Counted from the first letter of the stretch, positions 11,295-22,952 are shown. The stretch is 64,000 bases of DNA from Brassica napus (GCF_020379485.1 NC_063450.1:49752681-49816680), one strand, 5' to 3'. Program-made: numbers and translations. The notes: generated from the letters alone by a model not told the origin.

Positions 11295-13205
11295 CTAACC
11301 GTGTCCACCGCGTCGTCCACGACCTCGATTTCCCCGTCCACGGCTAGTGGGTTGCCCATGCATCTCCTTTGCTTTTGTAGAAGGTTTAACTGGTCTCTCC
11401 CGAAGGATTCTTTTCCCTGAAGGTGTCATGAGATCCAACGGTCCCGTCTCCTTATCTGAATCTATGAAATTTTCTTCTTCCTCGAAAGACATTAATGAGG
11501 CGAAATTGTTAGAGCCAAGGTCTACCTCAACTGTTTTATCTTTTTCCGTTTGGGACTGAGTGACTGCTGAAGAGTTTACTTGAGCGCTGGGAACTGCATC
11601 AACAGATGTCTCATGGGAAGGAACAGACTGCTCCACAATCTCGTTGATGCAAACATATGAAGGAGGCATACACATGTTCTCAAGAATAGATAAAGTAGCT
11701 AAGGATAACAATTCATCCTTATTTTCAGTGACTGGATCAACCAACGTTGATGCATTATGCATAACAAAGAGAGTACTAGGAGGTGATACCTCCATAGCTG
11801 ATGGGATATGAGACATAGCAGCTGCAGAGTTCTCAGCATATGAGAGCGCATTTGGTTGTTCCAGAGTATTAGATGTCTGGTTGATAACTACTGAATCAGA
11901 TGGAGCTTGGACCTCCTCAACAGCAGAATCAGTGTTCTTCGCTTCATCTTTTTCAGATTGTAGACAACGTTTCACCTTGTGTCTTAAATGTCCGCATCTA
12001 GTACAAACTGTGGGCAACCAAGCATATTCGACATCCACCATAGAAATGAAACCCGTTTCGTCGCTTGCTGCAATCCTTTGAGGAAAAGCTTTACTCAACT
12101 CTACTTCAACAAGGATTTTTGCTTCTCCCATATGTATGGGATCCAAGCGAGGTTTATGAGTCGCCATTGGAGCTCCTAACCCGGAAGCTATGTGACTAAT
12201 TCCCGGAATTGAGTAAACAATGTGAGGTATCTTTTTTAAAGTTACCCAAATAGGAATAGTCTTGATCTCGGGAATAGCTAAGGTCGCTTCTGGTGTCCGT
12301 GGAGCAACAAACATTAGACAATCGTCAATATGCCAAATGCCTCTTGAAAGTACCCAATTCCTCGAAGCTTCATCAGGAATGTGGAAAAGATAACTTGATT
12401 CACCCAACTTCTGTATGGTGATTCTACATTTCCTACCCCATAGCTTGTTGAAAACCGCATAAATCATACCACCTGGAGGAGGAGAGCATCTATAGAACTG
12501 GCCTAAGATGTACTCTCTCTGGTTTGCTAACCTTTGCTGTAAGACATGTGTAGGAATGGTTACCTTAGGAGTGCCATCTTCTAAGTACTCTGGTTCCGTC
12601 GCTCTGAATAGATTCCGTGATGCTGGATTCATTCTCGCAGCCCAGGGAAACCTAAGAGCATCCTCTTTCCTGTCAGAAAATTTCATAATACCCGGTACAA
12701 TCCCTTTGAGTGAACCCATGTTAGTTACATCCTTTCTAGTCGGCCTGAAACCTTGTTCCGACAGGGGTGGCCAATGTTCTTTGAATGGTATCTGAGCAAC
12801 TTCTCCTCCATCTGTTTGAAGTGTTAGGTTCAAATGTGTTGTAGGAGAGAGAATTTTTATCGGCTTAGCCCACGCTCCAAGCCTAGACAAGGGAGTGGCC
12901 GTAGTGGTAGCATCGTCGGACGTTGTCTTCTGCTCAGGAACCGCAGAAGAGGGTAGAGGAGCTGCAGTTGTGCTATCTAGTGGTGGAGATATGGTTCTGG
13001 GAGGAGAGACCAGACTGATGTTGGAGACACCACCAATCTCATCATGAGTTCCAGAACGATTTTGAACTTCAACCACAGGATTGAGAACACCTAGCTCTGC
13101 AACTGAAGAAGGAGAAGAGCCATCCCTGAGATCAGTGCTTTCACCAGATGGTTGAATAGACACTTCCGTCAGAGTCGACGGCGGATCTTCCATCTCGGAT
13201 TCCAT
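11295..13205 (-). CDS. DUF4283 / zinc-knuckle protein, element-borne
   Basis: Uninterrupted 636-residue frame. The middle part (about residues 230-400) is a DUF4283-type domain with GQFYRCSPPPGG, WGRKCRITIQKLG and WHIDDCLMFVAPRTP. It is followed by the zinc knuckle CTRCGHLRHKVKRC (spacing CX2CX4HX4C), an acidic Ser/Thr-rich linker, and a basic Arg/Gly tail. In plants this pair of domains is typical of LINE-type ORF1 proteins and free-standing relatives that bind nucleic acid. No reverse transcriptase follows. The ATG at 13205-13203 is also the target duplication of the adjacent CACTA element, so the native 5' UTR is now 2.45 kb away. The frame is open, but expression is doubtful. Confidence 0.75.
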   Translation of the reverse strand: MESEMEDPPSTLTEVSIQPSGESTDLRDGSSPSSVAELGVLNPVVEVQNRSGTHDEIGGVSNISLVSPPRTISPPLDSTTAAPLPSSAVPEQKTTSDDATTTATPLSRLGAWAKPIKILSPTTHLNLTLQTDGGEVAQIPFKEHWPPLSEQGFRPTRKDVTNMGSLKGIVPGIMKFSDRKEDALRFPWAARMNPASRNLFRATEPEYLEDGTPKVTIPTHVLQQRLANQREYILGQFYRCSPPPGGMIYAVFNKLWGRKCRITIQKLGESSYLFHIPDEASRNWVLSRGIWHIDDCLMFVAPRTPEATLAIPEIKTIPIWVTLKKIPHIVYSIPGISHIASGLGAPMATHKPRLDPIHMGEAKILVEVELSKAFPQRIAASDETGFISMVDVEYAWLPTVCTRCGHLRHKVKRCLQSEKDEAKNTDSAVEEVQAPSDSVVINQTSNTLEQPNALSYAENSAAAMSHIPSAMEVSPPSTLFVMHNASTLVDPVTENKDELLSLATLSILENMCMPPSYVCINEIVEQSVPSHETSVDAVPSAQVNSSAVTQSQTEKDKTVEVDLGSNNFASLMSFEEEENFIDSDKETGPLDLMTPSGKRILRERPVKPSTKAKEMHGQPTSRGRGNRGRGRRGGHG

Positions 13206-13379
13206 CACTACAAGAAAACAGCGGTATTCTGACGGACATTCCGACGGAAAATGAAATCCTCGGAATTTCCTCGGAATATACCGACGGAATTCTGAGGAAA
13301 TATCAATCCGTCAGAATATTCCGAGGAAATTCCGAGGAAAAATGTGTTCCTCGGAATATTCCGAGGAAATTCCGAGGAA

Positions 13380-13705
13380 CTAGTGATCGATCAATGCGTT
13401 TTTGGACATATACCCATCGATCGATCACATTGTTACGCTTTGGTCCATCTTAGTGATCGATCGATGCGTTTTTGGACATAAATCCATCGATCGATCCGTT
13501 TATAAAAAAACATTCGAGATTTTGAAATCCCAAACACTAGTTCCTCGGAATTTCCTCGGAATATTCCGAGGAAATTTCGAGGAACACTTGATATCCTCGA
13601 TCGATCGATGGGATAATCTCATCGATCGATCACATTGTTACGCTTTGGTCCATCTTAGTGATCGATCGATGCGTTTTTGGACATAAATCCATCGATCGAT
13701 TTGTT
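13380..13705. repeat. GATCGATCGATG-containing direct repeats
   Basis: Within the CACTA subterminal region, a block running from ATTGTTACGCTTTGG to GGACATAAATCCATCGATCG occurs at about 13430 and again at about 13630, with a further partial copy near 13385. Short ATCGATCGAT palindromes punctuate it. Confidence 0.75.
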
Positions 13706-14749
13706 TATAAAAAAAAATTGACGTTTTGAAACCCCAAACACTAGTTCCTCGGAATTTCCTCGAAATATTTCGACGGAATTACGAGGAAGAAAAGGGTTTC
13801 CTCGGAATTCCCTCGGAATATTCCGAGGAAATTCCGAGGAAATAGGGTTTTTAAACCGAAAACAACGTTTTCCGGTTTGAATAACACCTATATAACCCTT
13901 ATTAAGTGTCTTACGTTCATTATGAAGTCAAAAATTTGTTCCTTACCCTATAATAAACACTTTTCCGATTGTATGAACGAAATCCCCACAACATAAGAGA
14001 AACACTTATACACTTTAATGAACGGTAAAGGGAATACTTACAATTCGTTTTGAAATTTGTTATTTCATGGTTTATGCTCATCTATACAAAGAATCCTCAA
14101 TGGTATGCATTACAATTGTATAAGAAATGAAATACAGCAAAAAAAATTGATGTTTTGAAACCCCAAACACTAGTTCCTCGGTATTTCCTCGGAATATTCC
14201 GAGGAAATTCCGAGAAACAATATAAATTAATAGAAATACATGCACAGGATATTCTTTTTCCTCGAATTAATGAAAATATTCCGAGGAAATTCCGACGGAT
14301 ATTTAAGTGGCCGTCGGAATTTCCTCGGAATATTTTCATTTAACCGGGCAAACAAGCCGCCAAATATTTTGCGAAAATTGAAATTGAAAATACTGAGGGA
14401 ATTCCGACGGAAAATATCCGTCGGACCCAAGGTTTTATAAACTCGAAACGCATCTTCTTCCCCATTTCTCTCTTCTTCCTCTCCGGCGATCTCTCTCTCC
14501 TTCCGGCGTTCTCCACCTTCTCTCGCGACGATCTCTCCGGCGAATCCTTTCCATTCTCTTACAAATCATGTAAGGACCCTATCCCACTCTGTTAGGTCCT
14601 ATTTGTTAGGTTTTTAAGTAGATTTGATGATTTTAGAAGGTTTTTGATAGATTTTTGTTAGGGTGATTGGGTAGTATTGTAATTTGTTGTGTAATAGGTT
14701 TAGAATTGTGATTTCGTTGTGTTGAATTGATTTAGAACTTTTTTTATAA

Positions 14750-15350
14750 ATTGTTCATTATTTTTGTATTTACAAAACGTTTTTTCTATATAAATTTGAT
14801 TTTACAAAACGTTTTTTGTATATAAATTCGATTTTTGGATTTATAAAAGATGATTTCATATTTATAAAAATATTTATATTTATTAAAACTAATTTTGTAT
14901 TTATAAAACATTTTTTTGATTTATAAACACTATTTTTTTATTTTTGTATCTATAAAAACTATTTTTAAATATACAAACCTTTCTTTGTATATAAATTCGT
15001 TTTTTGGATTTATAAAAGATGATTTCATATTTTGAAATTAATTTTGTATTTATAAAATATTTTTTTTGATTTATAAACACTATTTTATTATTTTTTGTAT
15101 TTATAAAAACTATTTTGTATTTATAAAAAGATGATTTCATATCTATAAAAATATTTATATTTATAAAACTAATTTTGTATTTATAAAACATTTTTTGATT
15201 TATAAACACTATTTTATTATTTTTTGTATTTATAAAAACTATTTTGTATTTATAAAAAGATGATTTCATATTTATTAAAACTAATTTTGTATTTATAAAA
15301 CATGTTTTTTATTTATAAAAACTATTTTATTATTTTTTTGTATTTTAAAT
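14750..15350. repeat. AT-rich tandem repeat inside CACTA
   Basis: Degenerate tandem units of the form TTTATAAAAACTATTTTGTA, including longer duplicated blocks of about 110 bp (compare 15040-15140 with 15160-15260). It is non-coding. Confidence 0.75.
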
Positions 15351-15907
15351 ATGTTTTCTATTTCAATTTTAATTTTATATTTTCGAATTTCAATTAAAAA
15401 AAATAAATTTATAATTTTTTTTTTTAATTTTGGAAATATTCCGAGGAAGTTTATCCCTCGGAATATTCCGACGACATCTTCCTCGGAATATTCCGAGGAA
15501 TTTCCGACGAACTTGTGGTCCTCGGAAATTCCGAAGAAAGATGAATTTCCGAGGAGTTATTTTCGAGGACTTTTTTCGTCGGTATGTCGTCGGAATAGCG
15601 TTATTCCGACGACATACCGACGATTTTTTCCCTCAGTATGCCGCTGTTTTCTTGTAGTGCATGGCGGCTTGTAAGGAGAAGGGATGAGAGCAGAGAGGGG
15701 ATGGCTAGATCAGAGGGGACCTTCCGGCGAGGCTTACGCCGGCGAGGACACCAAGAACGGCACTTTGATTTTTAGGTTTTCGCCTTTGGGACCACTCACA
15801 CTTAGGTTCTTAGTTTTTTAGTTAAAAGTTGAGAAACGAGTTCTTATATTCCGCTAAAAACTCCACCCTAAGAACCTCCCAATAATCATGCTCTAACCAC
15901 CCTCTAA

Positions 15908-16240
15908 AACTAGCTCATTTACATGCAACACTGACGCTTCTTAGAAATTAGATGCACAAGTTTGTGAGATGAGAGAGGGATGGTCAAGTTACGGTCAACT
16001 ATGCATGCAGAAACAAATAAAGTGGAATTTAAGCACATCTAAGGTGGTGTTTAAGCAAAGAGTGATACCAAACAACGTCCATGAAAACATTTTTAACTCA
16101 TGAGTCATGTCTGTATTTTTATTTTTAACATATTAATCTCTTAAATATCGATCGTCCTTTCCAACGGAGGAATACAGTGAAAAGATTTATTTCAGAGTTC
16201 CGAATTTTCTTTAATATTGTTTATCAGCTCTGAGACAAAA
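15908..16240. other. Intergenic, nothing recognised
   Basis: About 330 bp of unique-looking sequence between the transposon block and the tRNA gene. I see no ORF, repeat or RNA gene. Confidence 0.4.
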
Positions 16241-16322
16241 GTCGCTTTGGCCGAGTGGTTAAGGCGTGTGCCTGCTAAGTACATGGGGTTTCCCCGCGAG
16301 AGTTCGAATCTCTCAGGCGACG
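16241..16322 (+). tRNA. tRNA-Ser (anticodon GCU)
   Basis: 82-nt class II tRNA. Acceptor stem GTCGCTT pairs with AGGCGAC (16315-16321) with one G-T pair; discriminator G at 16322. The D arm has TGGCCGAGTGG. The anticodon stem TGTGC/GTACA encloses the loop CTGCTAA, with anticodon GCT at 16274-16276. The extended variable arm is typical of serine, and the T arm contains GTTCGAATC. It reads AGC/AGU codons. No CCA is encoded, as expected for a nuclear gene. Confidence 0.95.
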
Positions 16323-16329
16323 AATATTG

Positions 16330-16334
16330 TTTTT
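16330..16334 (+). terminator. Pol III terminator of tRNA-Ser
   Basis: Five T residues eight bases after the tRNA 3' end, the usual RNA polymerase III stop signal. Confidence 0.7.
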
Positions 16335-16666
16335 CCACGAAACCTTTTTAGAATAATTAAGAAGCCCAATTATTCTTGTATTAAGCCCAAAAGCAAGGCC
16401 GTCTTAGAGTCGAGTCTGTCACACACACGCCTATTTTAACTTGGACAAGTTGTTTTACTTTAATAGTTAGAGACCAACTCTCATGACTTGTAAAAGCAAT
16501 CATCGGTCTGACATGAACAGCTCTTTAGCTCTTACGACGCAACACAAAACCGCGTCTCGCTACAAGTGCTTCCTTCCCCTCTCTTCATCTTCTCCACACA
16601 TCTCTCAGCTCTCAGCTTCTCTCTTTTCTTTCAGCTTTTAATAAAGTTTCCACCTTTACAGCAACA

Positions 16667-17374
16667 ATGGGAGTCAAAAGCTTCGTGGATCGCCTCTGTA
16701 GTCGCCGGTTGCTCAACTCTACCCTCTCGATCTCATCAAGGTCCGCCTTCAGCTCCACGGCGAAGCTTCTTCAGTCACTCTCCTCCAGCTTTTCTCGAAA
16801 CGGCTAAAGTAGGACCCTTTTCTCTCGGAGTCAATCTCGTCAAAACGGAAGGCGCCGCCGCGCTCTTCTCCGGCGTCTCCGCCACCACAAGGATGGGCCT
16901 TTACGAGGTCCCGAAAAACAAGTGGGCTGATCCCGAGTCGGGTAAGCTAAGTCTGACTCGGAAGATCGCCGGCGGGAGCCGCCGTCGGAAACCCAGCAAG
17001 CGGACGGGAGGCTTCCATAAACGCAGCGTCGTACCTACTTGGGGGGTAGGAGACGCGATCAGGAGCATGGCGAAGCAAGAAGGCGTGATGAGCTCGTGGC
17101 GCGGCTCGGCGCTGACGATTAACAGAGCGATGATTGTGACGGCGGCTCAGCTCGCGTCGTACGACCAGTTCAAGGAAAAGTTAGTGGAGAGCGGATTGAT
17201 GAGAGATGGGCTGGGGACTCACGCGGTGGCTAGTTTCGCGGCGGGGCTCGTGGCGTCTAACCCGGTGGACGTGATAAAGACGAGGGTGATGAATACGAAG
17301 GCTCCGTACTACAAAGTCCTTTCACTGTTGTGCTCTTTGTTATACGTTGGAGCAAGTCAAGAAGCTGCTCCCTG
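16667..17374 (+). pseudogene. DIC2: Decayed mitochondrial dicarboxylate carrier
   Basis: Remnant of an intronless mitochondrial carrier family gene (dicarboxylate carrier/uncoupling-protein-like), in the position of Arabidopsis At4g24570. The ATG at 16667 opens MGVKSFVD and then shifts frame. Homology continues in a second frame through VAGCST. Later recognisable blocks are FLETAKVGPFSLGVNLVK, TTRMGLYEV, GVGDAIRSM and WRGSALTINRAMIV. The third carrier signature, NPVDVIKTR, survives. The first signature is frame-shifted and the second is lost. LLRQTLYS and the stretch after VMN are deleted, although the final EQVKKLLPD survives out of frame. These are several independent lesions, so it is a pseudogene rather than one sequencing error. 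Confidence 0.85.
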
Positions 17375-17712
17375 ATTTTTTTTTGATCAATTCTTTTTAT
17401 TCTTTAATACGATGACGACTAGCAGCATTGATAGGAATGATTATTTATATTGGTTTTTGTTCAAGCATTGTTGTTTACATACAATTCATTTTTTGTTTTG
17501 TTTCTATACTGATGTCAATGGCACTACCAAAATAAACATAACCAACACAGTCAAGAATATACACGAACAAAAAGTGCAAGTTTATTTGGTCTTTGAAGCA
17601 AGACAAGAGAGAGAGAGTGGAGAAAAAGAAATGAATAGGCAGGTAAATGGAGTTAAAATGGTGGATGTACATGTGGTGAAGTTGGGGGTTATAAGCAGCT
17701 CTGATAAAGAGA
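17375..17712. other. 3' flank between DIC2 relic and REN1
   Basis: About 340 bp, presumably the REN1 3' UTR (minus strand) and the DIC2 relic 3' flank. Nothing else is recognised. Confidence 0.4.
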
Positions 17713-20700
17713 TCATCTGGACAAGGTCCTCGGTGTAGTGCTGGGTTGGTTTCCTCCAGATCCTCCTCTGCCTCTGCCTCCTCCGTTATCAGATCTTCCT
17801 CTGTCAAGAACATGCGGGCTTTGGAGTTTGCTGCTGTCTGAATCCTGGTTCTGGTTTGACTCTGTTCCTCTTTCAGTTTCCTGCACACTTGGGTTTTGCT
17901 CCGTGGAAGGACTGGGTTGCCCTGAGCTGCTTTTCCCTTTATCCATGTTTGAGAGCTCGTTTGCGATCTGACTCCGTCTCTCCTTGAGGAAGTTGAGCCG
18001 CATTGTCAATTTAGAAAGTGCAGAAGTTGTTGTTGTTGTGTTTCCCTGTTTGTTTGTTAGTACTCAGCTCCTACCTTTTGAACGTTATTTGGTTATAATG
18101 TAATGGTATGTTTGTGTTGTTGTTACTTACCTCTCCCTTTGTCCCAGACCTCTTAGACATGCCCGCAAGCTTTGAGCTTTGTTGTGAGCTTTTGCTCCGT
18201 GGATCTTGTATCTTCTCTATCTCATTTTCTCTTGCAGACCCTTGCCCATCCTGTAAAATGTTACGTGTCTGTAGTGCATAATGGAAAGAAGAAACAGACT
18301 TGTAAAGGCATATTTGTAGTGTTGTTACCTTGAGCATTGACCTTTCTGAAACATTACCAGAGGCTGCTTCAGTATCCTTTTGTTTCTCCTTCCTGTGTGA
18401 CAGGGTTTAAAATAAAAGACTATTAATTAGCTTTGATAATGATTTAAAGCAAAGTAAGGTTAAATGTGAAACTTGTTGGTGAATCCTTCTTACATCTTTG
18501 CATTGTGCTCTGGACTTCTCCTAGATTCTCTCGGTGAACCAGAGCCTTTAACGTCTTGTTGACCAAGTCTATTCTCAAGATCATCAACCTTATTTTCCAA
18601 ATTGGAAATATCAGCCTCCGCCTGAGCTACCTCTTGCAGATCTTTTTTCAACTATGAAAACAAACATGTCTTTCAAGTTGGATATGTAACTTTAAAAATC
18701 AACAAGTTGCTAGACAGAAACCTTTTCATCGGTTGTTTCTGGAATAGATTGGTTCCCTTTCGACATGTTAAGTCCTGCTTCCAGAGCTAACTTCCTGTCT
18801 CTCTCTTGCTTCAACTGTTCTTGTAGTCTTTCCACCTTAGAGAGAAAGAAGGTAAAGCACATTTTTATAACTCAAAACAACTTGTAATATATAAGCTAGG
18901 ATATGGTTTTGTTATAAGCTTACATCATTCTCTAGAGCTTGGCGCCTCACGTACAAAGCCTTCTTCCGTCGCTCCAGACTAGCCTGTAGAACTGCATTGT
19001 TCTTAACCTGTTCCAGGAAATATAAAGGTTGTTACAGGTCACAGACTCGTTACAAGTCATCAAGCAATAATAACTCAAATGGGCTTATCCTGACTTCCTC
19101 TCTTATTCTGTTTTGTAGCTCCGATTTGGTTGATTCAAGTCTTTCAATGTCAGCACTGAAAATAAATAAACATTGTCAGTTTTAAGTACCCATGTAGATC
19201 ACATTGTTTTAAAGTATCTACTTTAGTTCCAAACAGGCTCTCTTTTTGAGTATTGATCTAAACAAGTCACTAGTAGAGATGAAAATAATACTTACTCATC
19301 CTCGTCCACCTCCAGTGTGAAATCAATAGATTCCATAGAAAGGTTCTTCCTCCCCTAAGGCACATTAAAAAACCAAAGTGTTACTAAAACGTGTGGATCC
19401 TTTAGCCCCTTGGGGGTTATATGAAGAAGAAAAAATAAACTTACATGGGCACGGCCCCATAGCCTTTTACTTCCTCCTGGTGCACTTGATAATGTAGTTG
19501 ATGAGCTCTTTTCCTCAGGTTTTGAGACCTCTAATACAGCCTTTACCTCTCCACTATCAGACCCTTTAACCAAAACATTCTGATCCTTTCTTGCATCACC
19601 ATGCCGTGGTAGCGAAGACCGTTTAGAGCTGGATAAAAGCTTCTTAGGAACTTGGGGCTCCGTACTTCCTTTGGGGGTGGATTCAGAGCTTGTAATTTCA
19701 GTTATCTGCAACATAAACAAAAGTAAATGTCTAAATGACAATCACCAAGTAAAGATGGAGTGAGGACCAAGGAAACTAGATTAGTTATTGAGACCTGAAT
19801 AGAGGGCCGTGCTTTATGGTCATGGGGAGTGTCGGCTGAGGCTTCACTCTCACTGTATGATCTATCAGATTCATTTTCAAGATCCTCTTCTTCATCTGTG
19901 TAGTCATCAGATCCTTGTGTGCCGTCATAGTCAGAGTCACCATCATCTGTTCCCTCCTCCGTTTCACTACCACTCTCTTCTGAGTCAGAGTACAATCCAG
20001 CTGACAAGGAACCTTCCTGCGGACATAGACCATATATGCAGCTAGGAGTCAGTGTCTGAATATAATAACTACACTGGTGTAAAAACTGAAATGGTCCTTG
20101 TAAAAGCTTACTCCAAAAATGCTGTCATATTCTTCTAACAATGTAATCACTATAGCTTGTGCATGATTTGCTGCAGCAGCTGCTTGAAGAAGTTGCATAG
20201 AACCATCACCGCCCACATCAAAATCATTTTCAATATTGCAGTCCCCAGCCAGAAGAGGTCGGAGAAGTAAAGGTGCCATACAAGCTGCAACAGCGTTGGT
20301 GTTCATCCGGTTCACATTTTTGTTAGAGGCCACTAGCTGCATCATCATCAGGATTCTTGCAATAGGAATAAACAAGGTTTTATTGGATTCAGTTACTGGT
20401 GGTTTTGCACATAAACAAGTTTCATCTCTAAACTTTCATAAGCTAATAGTGAAAATAGATAAGAGACTACCTTTGTAATAGGCGTCTATTTGGTTCAGGG
20501 AATGATTCACATATTGCTTCACGCATAGCATTGACTCTATTACCACGGATAGTACCTGATGATGTTATGCGTTAGATAACTAGGAATGATTCAAGATGTC
20601 TCAATGATAAAACTTACGGCAAGCTTCCAGAAGAGCGTTGCAACAAGATGCAGGCACAGGAGAGGAAGGCAACTCTCTAAGAAAATACTGAAAATTCATA

Positions 20701-22878
20701 GATACAATTAGAGATATTTAAGATCCAGCAATGGATATAACTCAGCATTGTAGTGATAAGTGGAAGGTACCTTAAGACAATCAGCAATAACATGAGCATC
20801 CTCTGTTGGAGAGAACTCATTTTTCCCTGAACCAAAGTGACTACATATTAAATACTAAATCACAATGCAGTAAATCAAGAAAAGGCATAAACTCAAACCT
20901 TGCTCATATTCACGAATCCGATGTTCAACATCATCAACATCAGCGGCTTGTCTCAAGATTCCTTCTGTATTGACTCCTGCAAGATTAAAGTATTTCCTTT
21001 AATGATCACTGTGACTAAAAGATAAGCAATATGAAAGCATGAAACTAATTAATACCATGATCTTCAACAAATCTAAGTGCCTTTTCCAAGAAAGACGGAG
21101 TTCCATCAACATCTTCTAGAGCAAGTAAAACTGGTCTTCCAAGTACGGTTGGTCTTGCTGGTGCCTCATCTCCTGTAAGAAATATGGAAAAATGCATCAC
21201 TGGATGTCACCGGTTATCTAAACTATGCCCACATTCTTTATGAGCCTTTTATTACTCTTTGACACTCTCTCAGCACTCAAAACAGATCATGTTACTACTA
21301 TACATGGTGTTTAAGGACTAAAAACCATTGAAATTTTTGACAAACATACTATGTTCATCAACACCGGCAGGGGCATCTGATTGATCATTCCTGAAGATAC
21401 CATTTTGACCCATAACATGAGAAGCACTAGGTGCTTGTGTCAAAGCGTGTTCTAGAGCAGCTTTCCACTCATGTAGATCCTCCATAGTGTCAGCCTGCAA
21501 TATAAAAATATCAAATAAAAAATGAGATGGATGCAACTGATAGTAGCAAGAGTGAGGAGATAAAAACAGAAAAGGAAAGCAAAGTTTTGAAGGAACCTTG
21601 AGTGTGAAGGCACGTCCATCACGACCATCAGGGAAGAGAACAGTCAACAGCTTTTTATCTGCCTTGACAACCACGCTAAACAAAAATAAAGTCCAAAGTT
21701 ATATGACGTTAGTAACACCGAACCAGATATTTACATAATACATGAGTTAAAAGACTATAGTAAGAAAACAAGTGATGATTCAAGACAATAAGCTAACCTG
21801 CCTGAACTGTTGAGATCAATTCCCCCAAGGGTTAAATTGACCTCACCTCCTCTCTGTTGGACTGCGCTCTGTAAATAAAATAAAACAGAAACCTACTGAG
21901 AAAGACAAACAAAAAACAATTGGCAGAACCCTTGATCATCAGAATATGAAAGTTTACCGGGTCACTTCGAAAGAAAACCAGTGAAGTACGAGTCAAGATA
22001 AACCATCTTTTCTTCCAAGATGTCCACCCAAGCCCTGTGTTAAGTAAACCTTATGAAACTTATGAACCAAATAAATACAAATTTTGCAGTATAGTTAGCT
22101 TAGCACCAATCAAAAACCCTCAAGAAAGCTACTCCTAAACTCCTGCTTTTGTAAACAATCGAAGTAGCATAGGTTTGAAAATGAAACAGAAGGAGGTGAT
22201 ATTGTAGCCTCCACAGTAAGCACAGCCTGTATAACCCACCTCACATGATGTAACAGCTATCCCCAGCCGAAACTGGAAATGCTGCACCTTCTATAAAACA
22301 ACTCTCATCATAGAATTGGAACACACACAAAAAAGGGAAAGGCTATATGAACAAAGAATCTCAGTATCCTCAGAAGTAACCAAACCTTTTGAGGATATAT
22401 ATAGCGGTCCACTCTTGAATACCTACAAAAGTAAATACCAGTACGTACTACGTACATTAAGAAAATCACTGAGGTATCTAACATAAAAAAATATACTAGT
22501 AACAGTAAGGATTGTTTCTTTTCGTTTGCCTATACATTATTGTGTGTTTACATTAAAAAGTGTATATTTCAATCCACATGGTTATTATATGAATGCTCAA
22601 ATGTAAGAAAGTAATATTACCGTGTTGCCACCACGGGAACGAGGGTCTGCGTTTCCAGACTGTCCAGGAGGAAAAACACAAGTATTGATCAATATGAGAA
22701 ACATTGAGCATCTTCAGAAGGAGGACTGTTAGGTTTGATCGGAGATTAATAGTGAAAATAAAAAAAGAGAGAGAGAGAGACAGACATGATGCTCCGGGTC
22801 TTGTTCATTAGCATTCTGTTGTTGTGGCTGGAATTGAGGAGGCTGTGAAGAAGAAGATTCTCCGTTTCTGTTAGCCAT
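17713..22878 (-). CDS. REN1: Rho/Rop GTPase-activating protein, PH-RhoGAP
   Basis: Rop GTPase-activating protein that limits active ROP1 at the pollen-tube tip in Arabidopsis. The multi-exon gene starts at ATG 22878 (MANRNGESSSSQPPQF) and ends after ...TTPRTLSR at 17713. Order: a short Gln/Pro-rich N-terminus; a PH domain (GWTSWKKRWFILTRTSLVFF through the exon ending near 21430, containing VVKADKKLLTVLFPDGRDGR and MEDLHEWKAALEHAL); then a RhoGAP domain (about 21180-20110). The RhoGAP domain has the arginine-finger segment EGILRQAADVDDVE, YFLRELPSSPVPASCCNALL and MNTNAVAACMAPLLLRPL. An acidic Ser/Asp/Glu-rich segment follows (19860-20000), then a long coiled coil (19300-18520) and a basic tail. 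All landmark exons are open and in family order, so it appears functional. A GAT microsatellite and GA tracts lie in the 5' UTR. Confidence 0.92.
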
Positions 22879-22952
22879 AGTTTTGATATAGCGCGAGTGG
22901 TCACACCATTGAAATTCAGCACTAAGGCCAAGGGAAAAAAAAAGAAAATAAT

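Larger units (their letters stand above)
13206..15659. mobile_element. Non-autonomous CACTA (En/Spm) element
   Basis: Perfect inverted ends, CACTACAAGAAAACAGCGG at 13206 and its complement ending at 15659, flanked by the 3-bp duplication CAT (13203-13205 and 15660-15662). Length 2454 bp. The subterminal regions (13230-14430 and 15430-15640) are full of palindromic copies of TTCCTCGGAATATTCCGAGG, the type of array CACTA transposases bind. No transposase is encoded. A stretch at 14455-14575 (CT-rich, CCGGCG-containing) looks like a captured plant 5' UTR, followed by AT-rich tandem repeats. Confidence 0.9.
10992..15904 (-). mobile_element. TIR DNA transposon carrying a DUF4283 ORF
   Basis: Inverted repeats of about 85-100 bp bound the block. 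The left end (10992-11090) and the reverse complement of the right end (15806-15904) share GATTATTGG, then AGCGGAATATAAGAAC, then TTTTAACTAAAAAA and CTAAGAACC. Both ends are flanked by TAA (10989-10991 and 15905-15907), which fits the 3-bp TWA target duplications of PIF/Harbinger-type elements. The outermost three bases of the two ends differ, so the exact ends are uncertain. A CACTA element is nested inside; without it the element is about 2.46 kb. No transposase is visible. The single ORF encodes a DUF4283/zinc-knuckle protein. Confidence 0.6.

Noticed and set aside
13230..15640. CRISPR-like regular repeats
   Set aside because: Repeats are palindromic, irregularly spaced and confined between CACTA ends in a plant genome.
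16566..17375. Open 269-codon frame that looks like a mitochondrial carrier gene
   Set aside because: It starts without the family N-terminus, switches between shifted blocks, lacks two of three carrier signatures and is truncated at the end, so it is a pseudogene.
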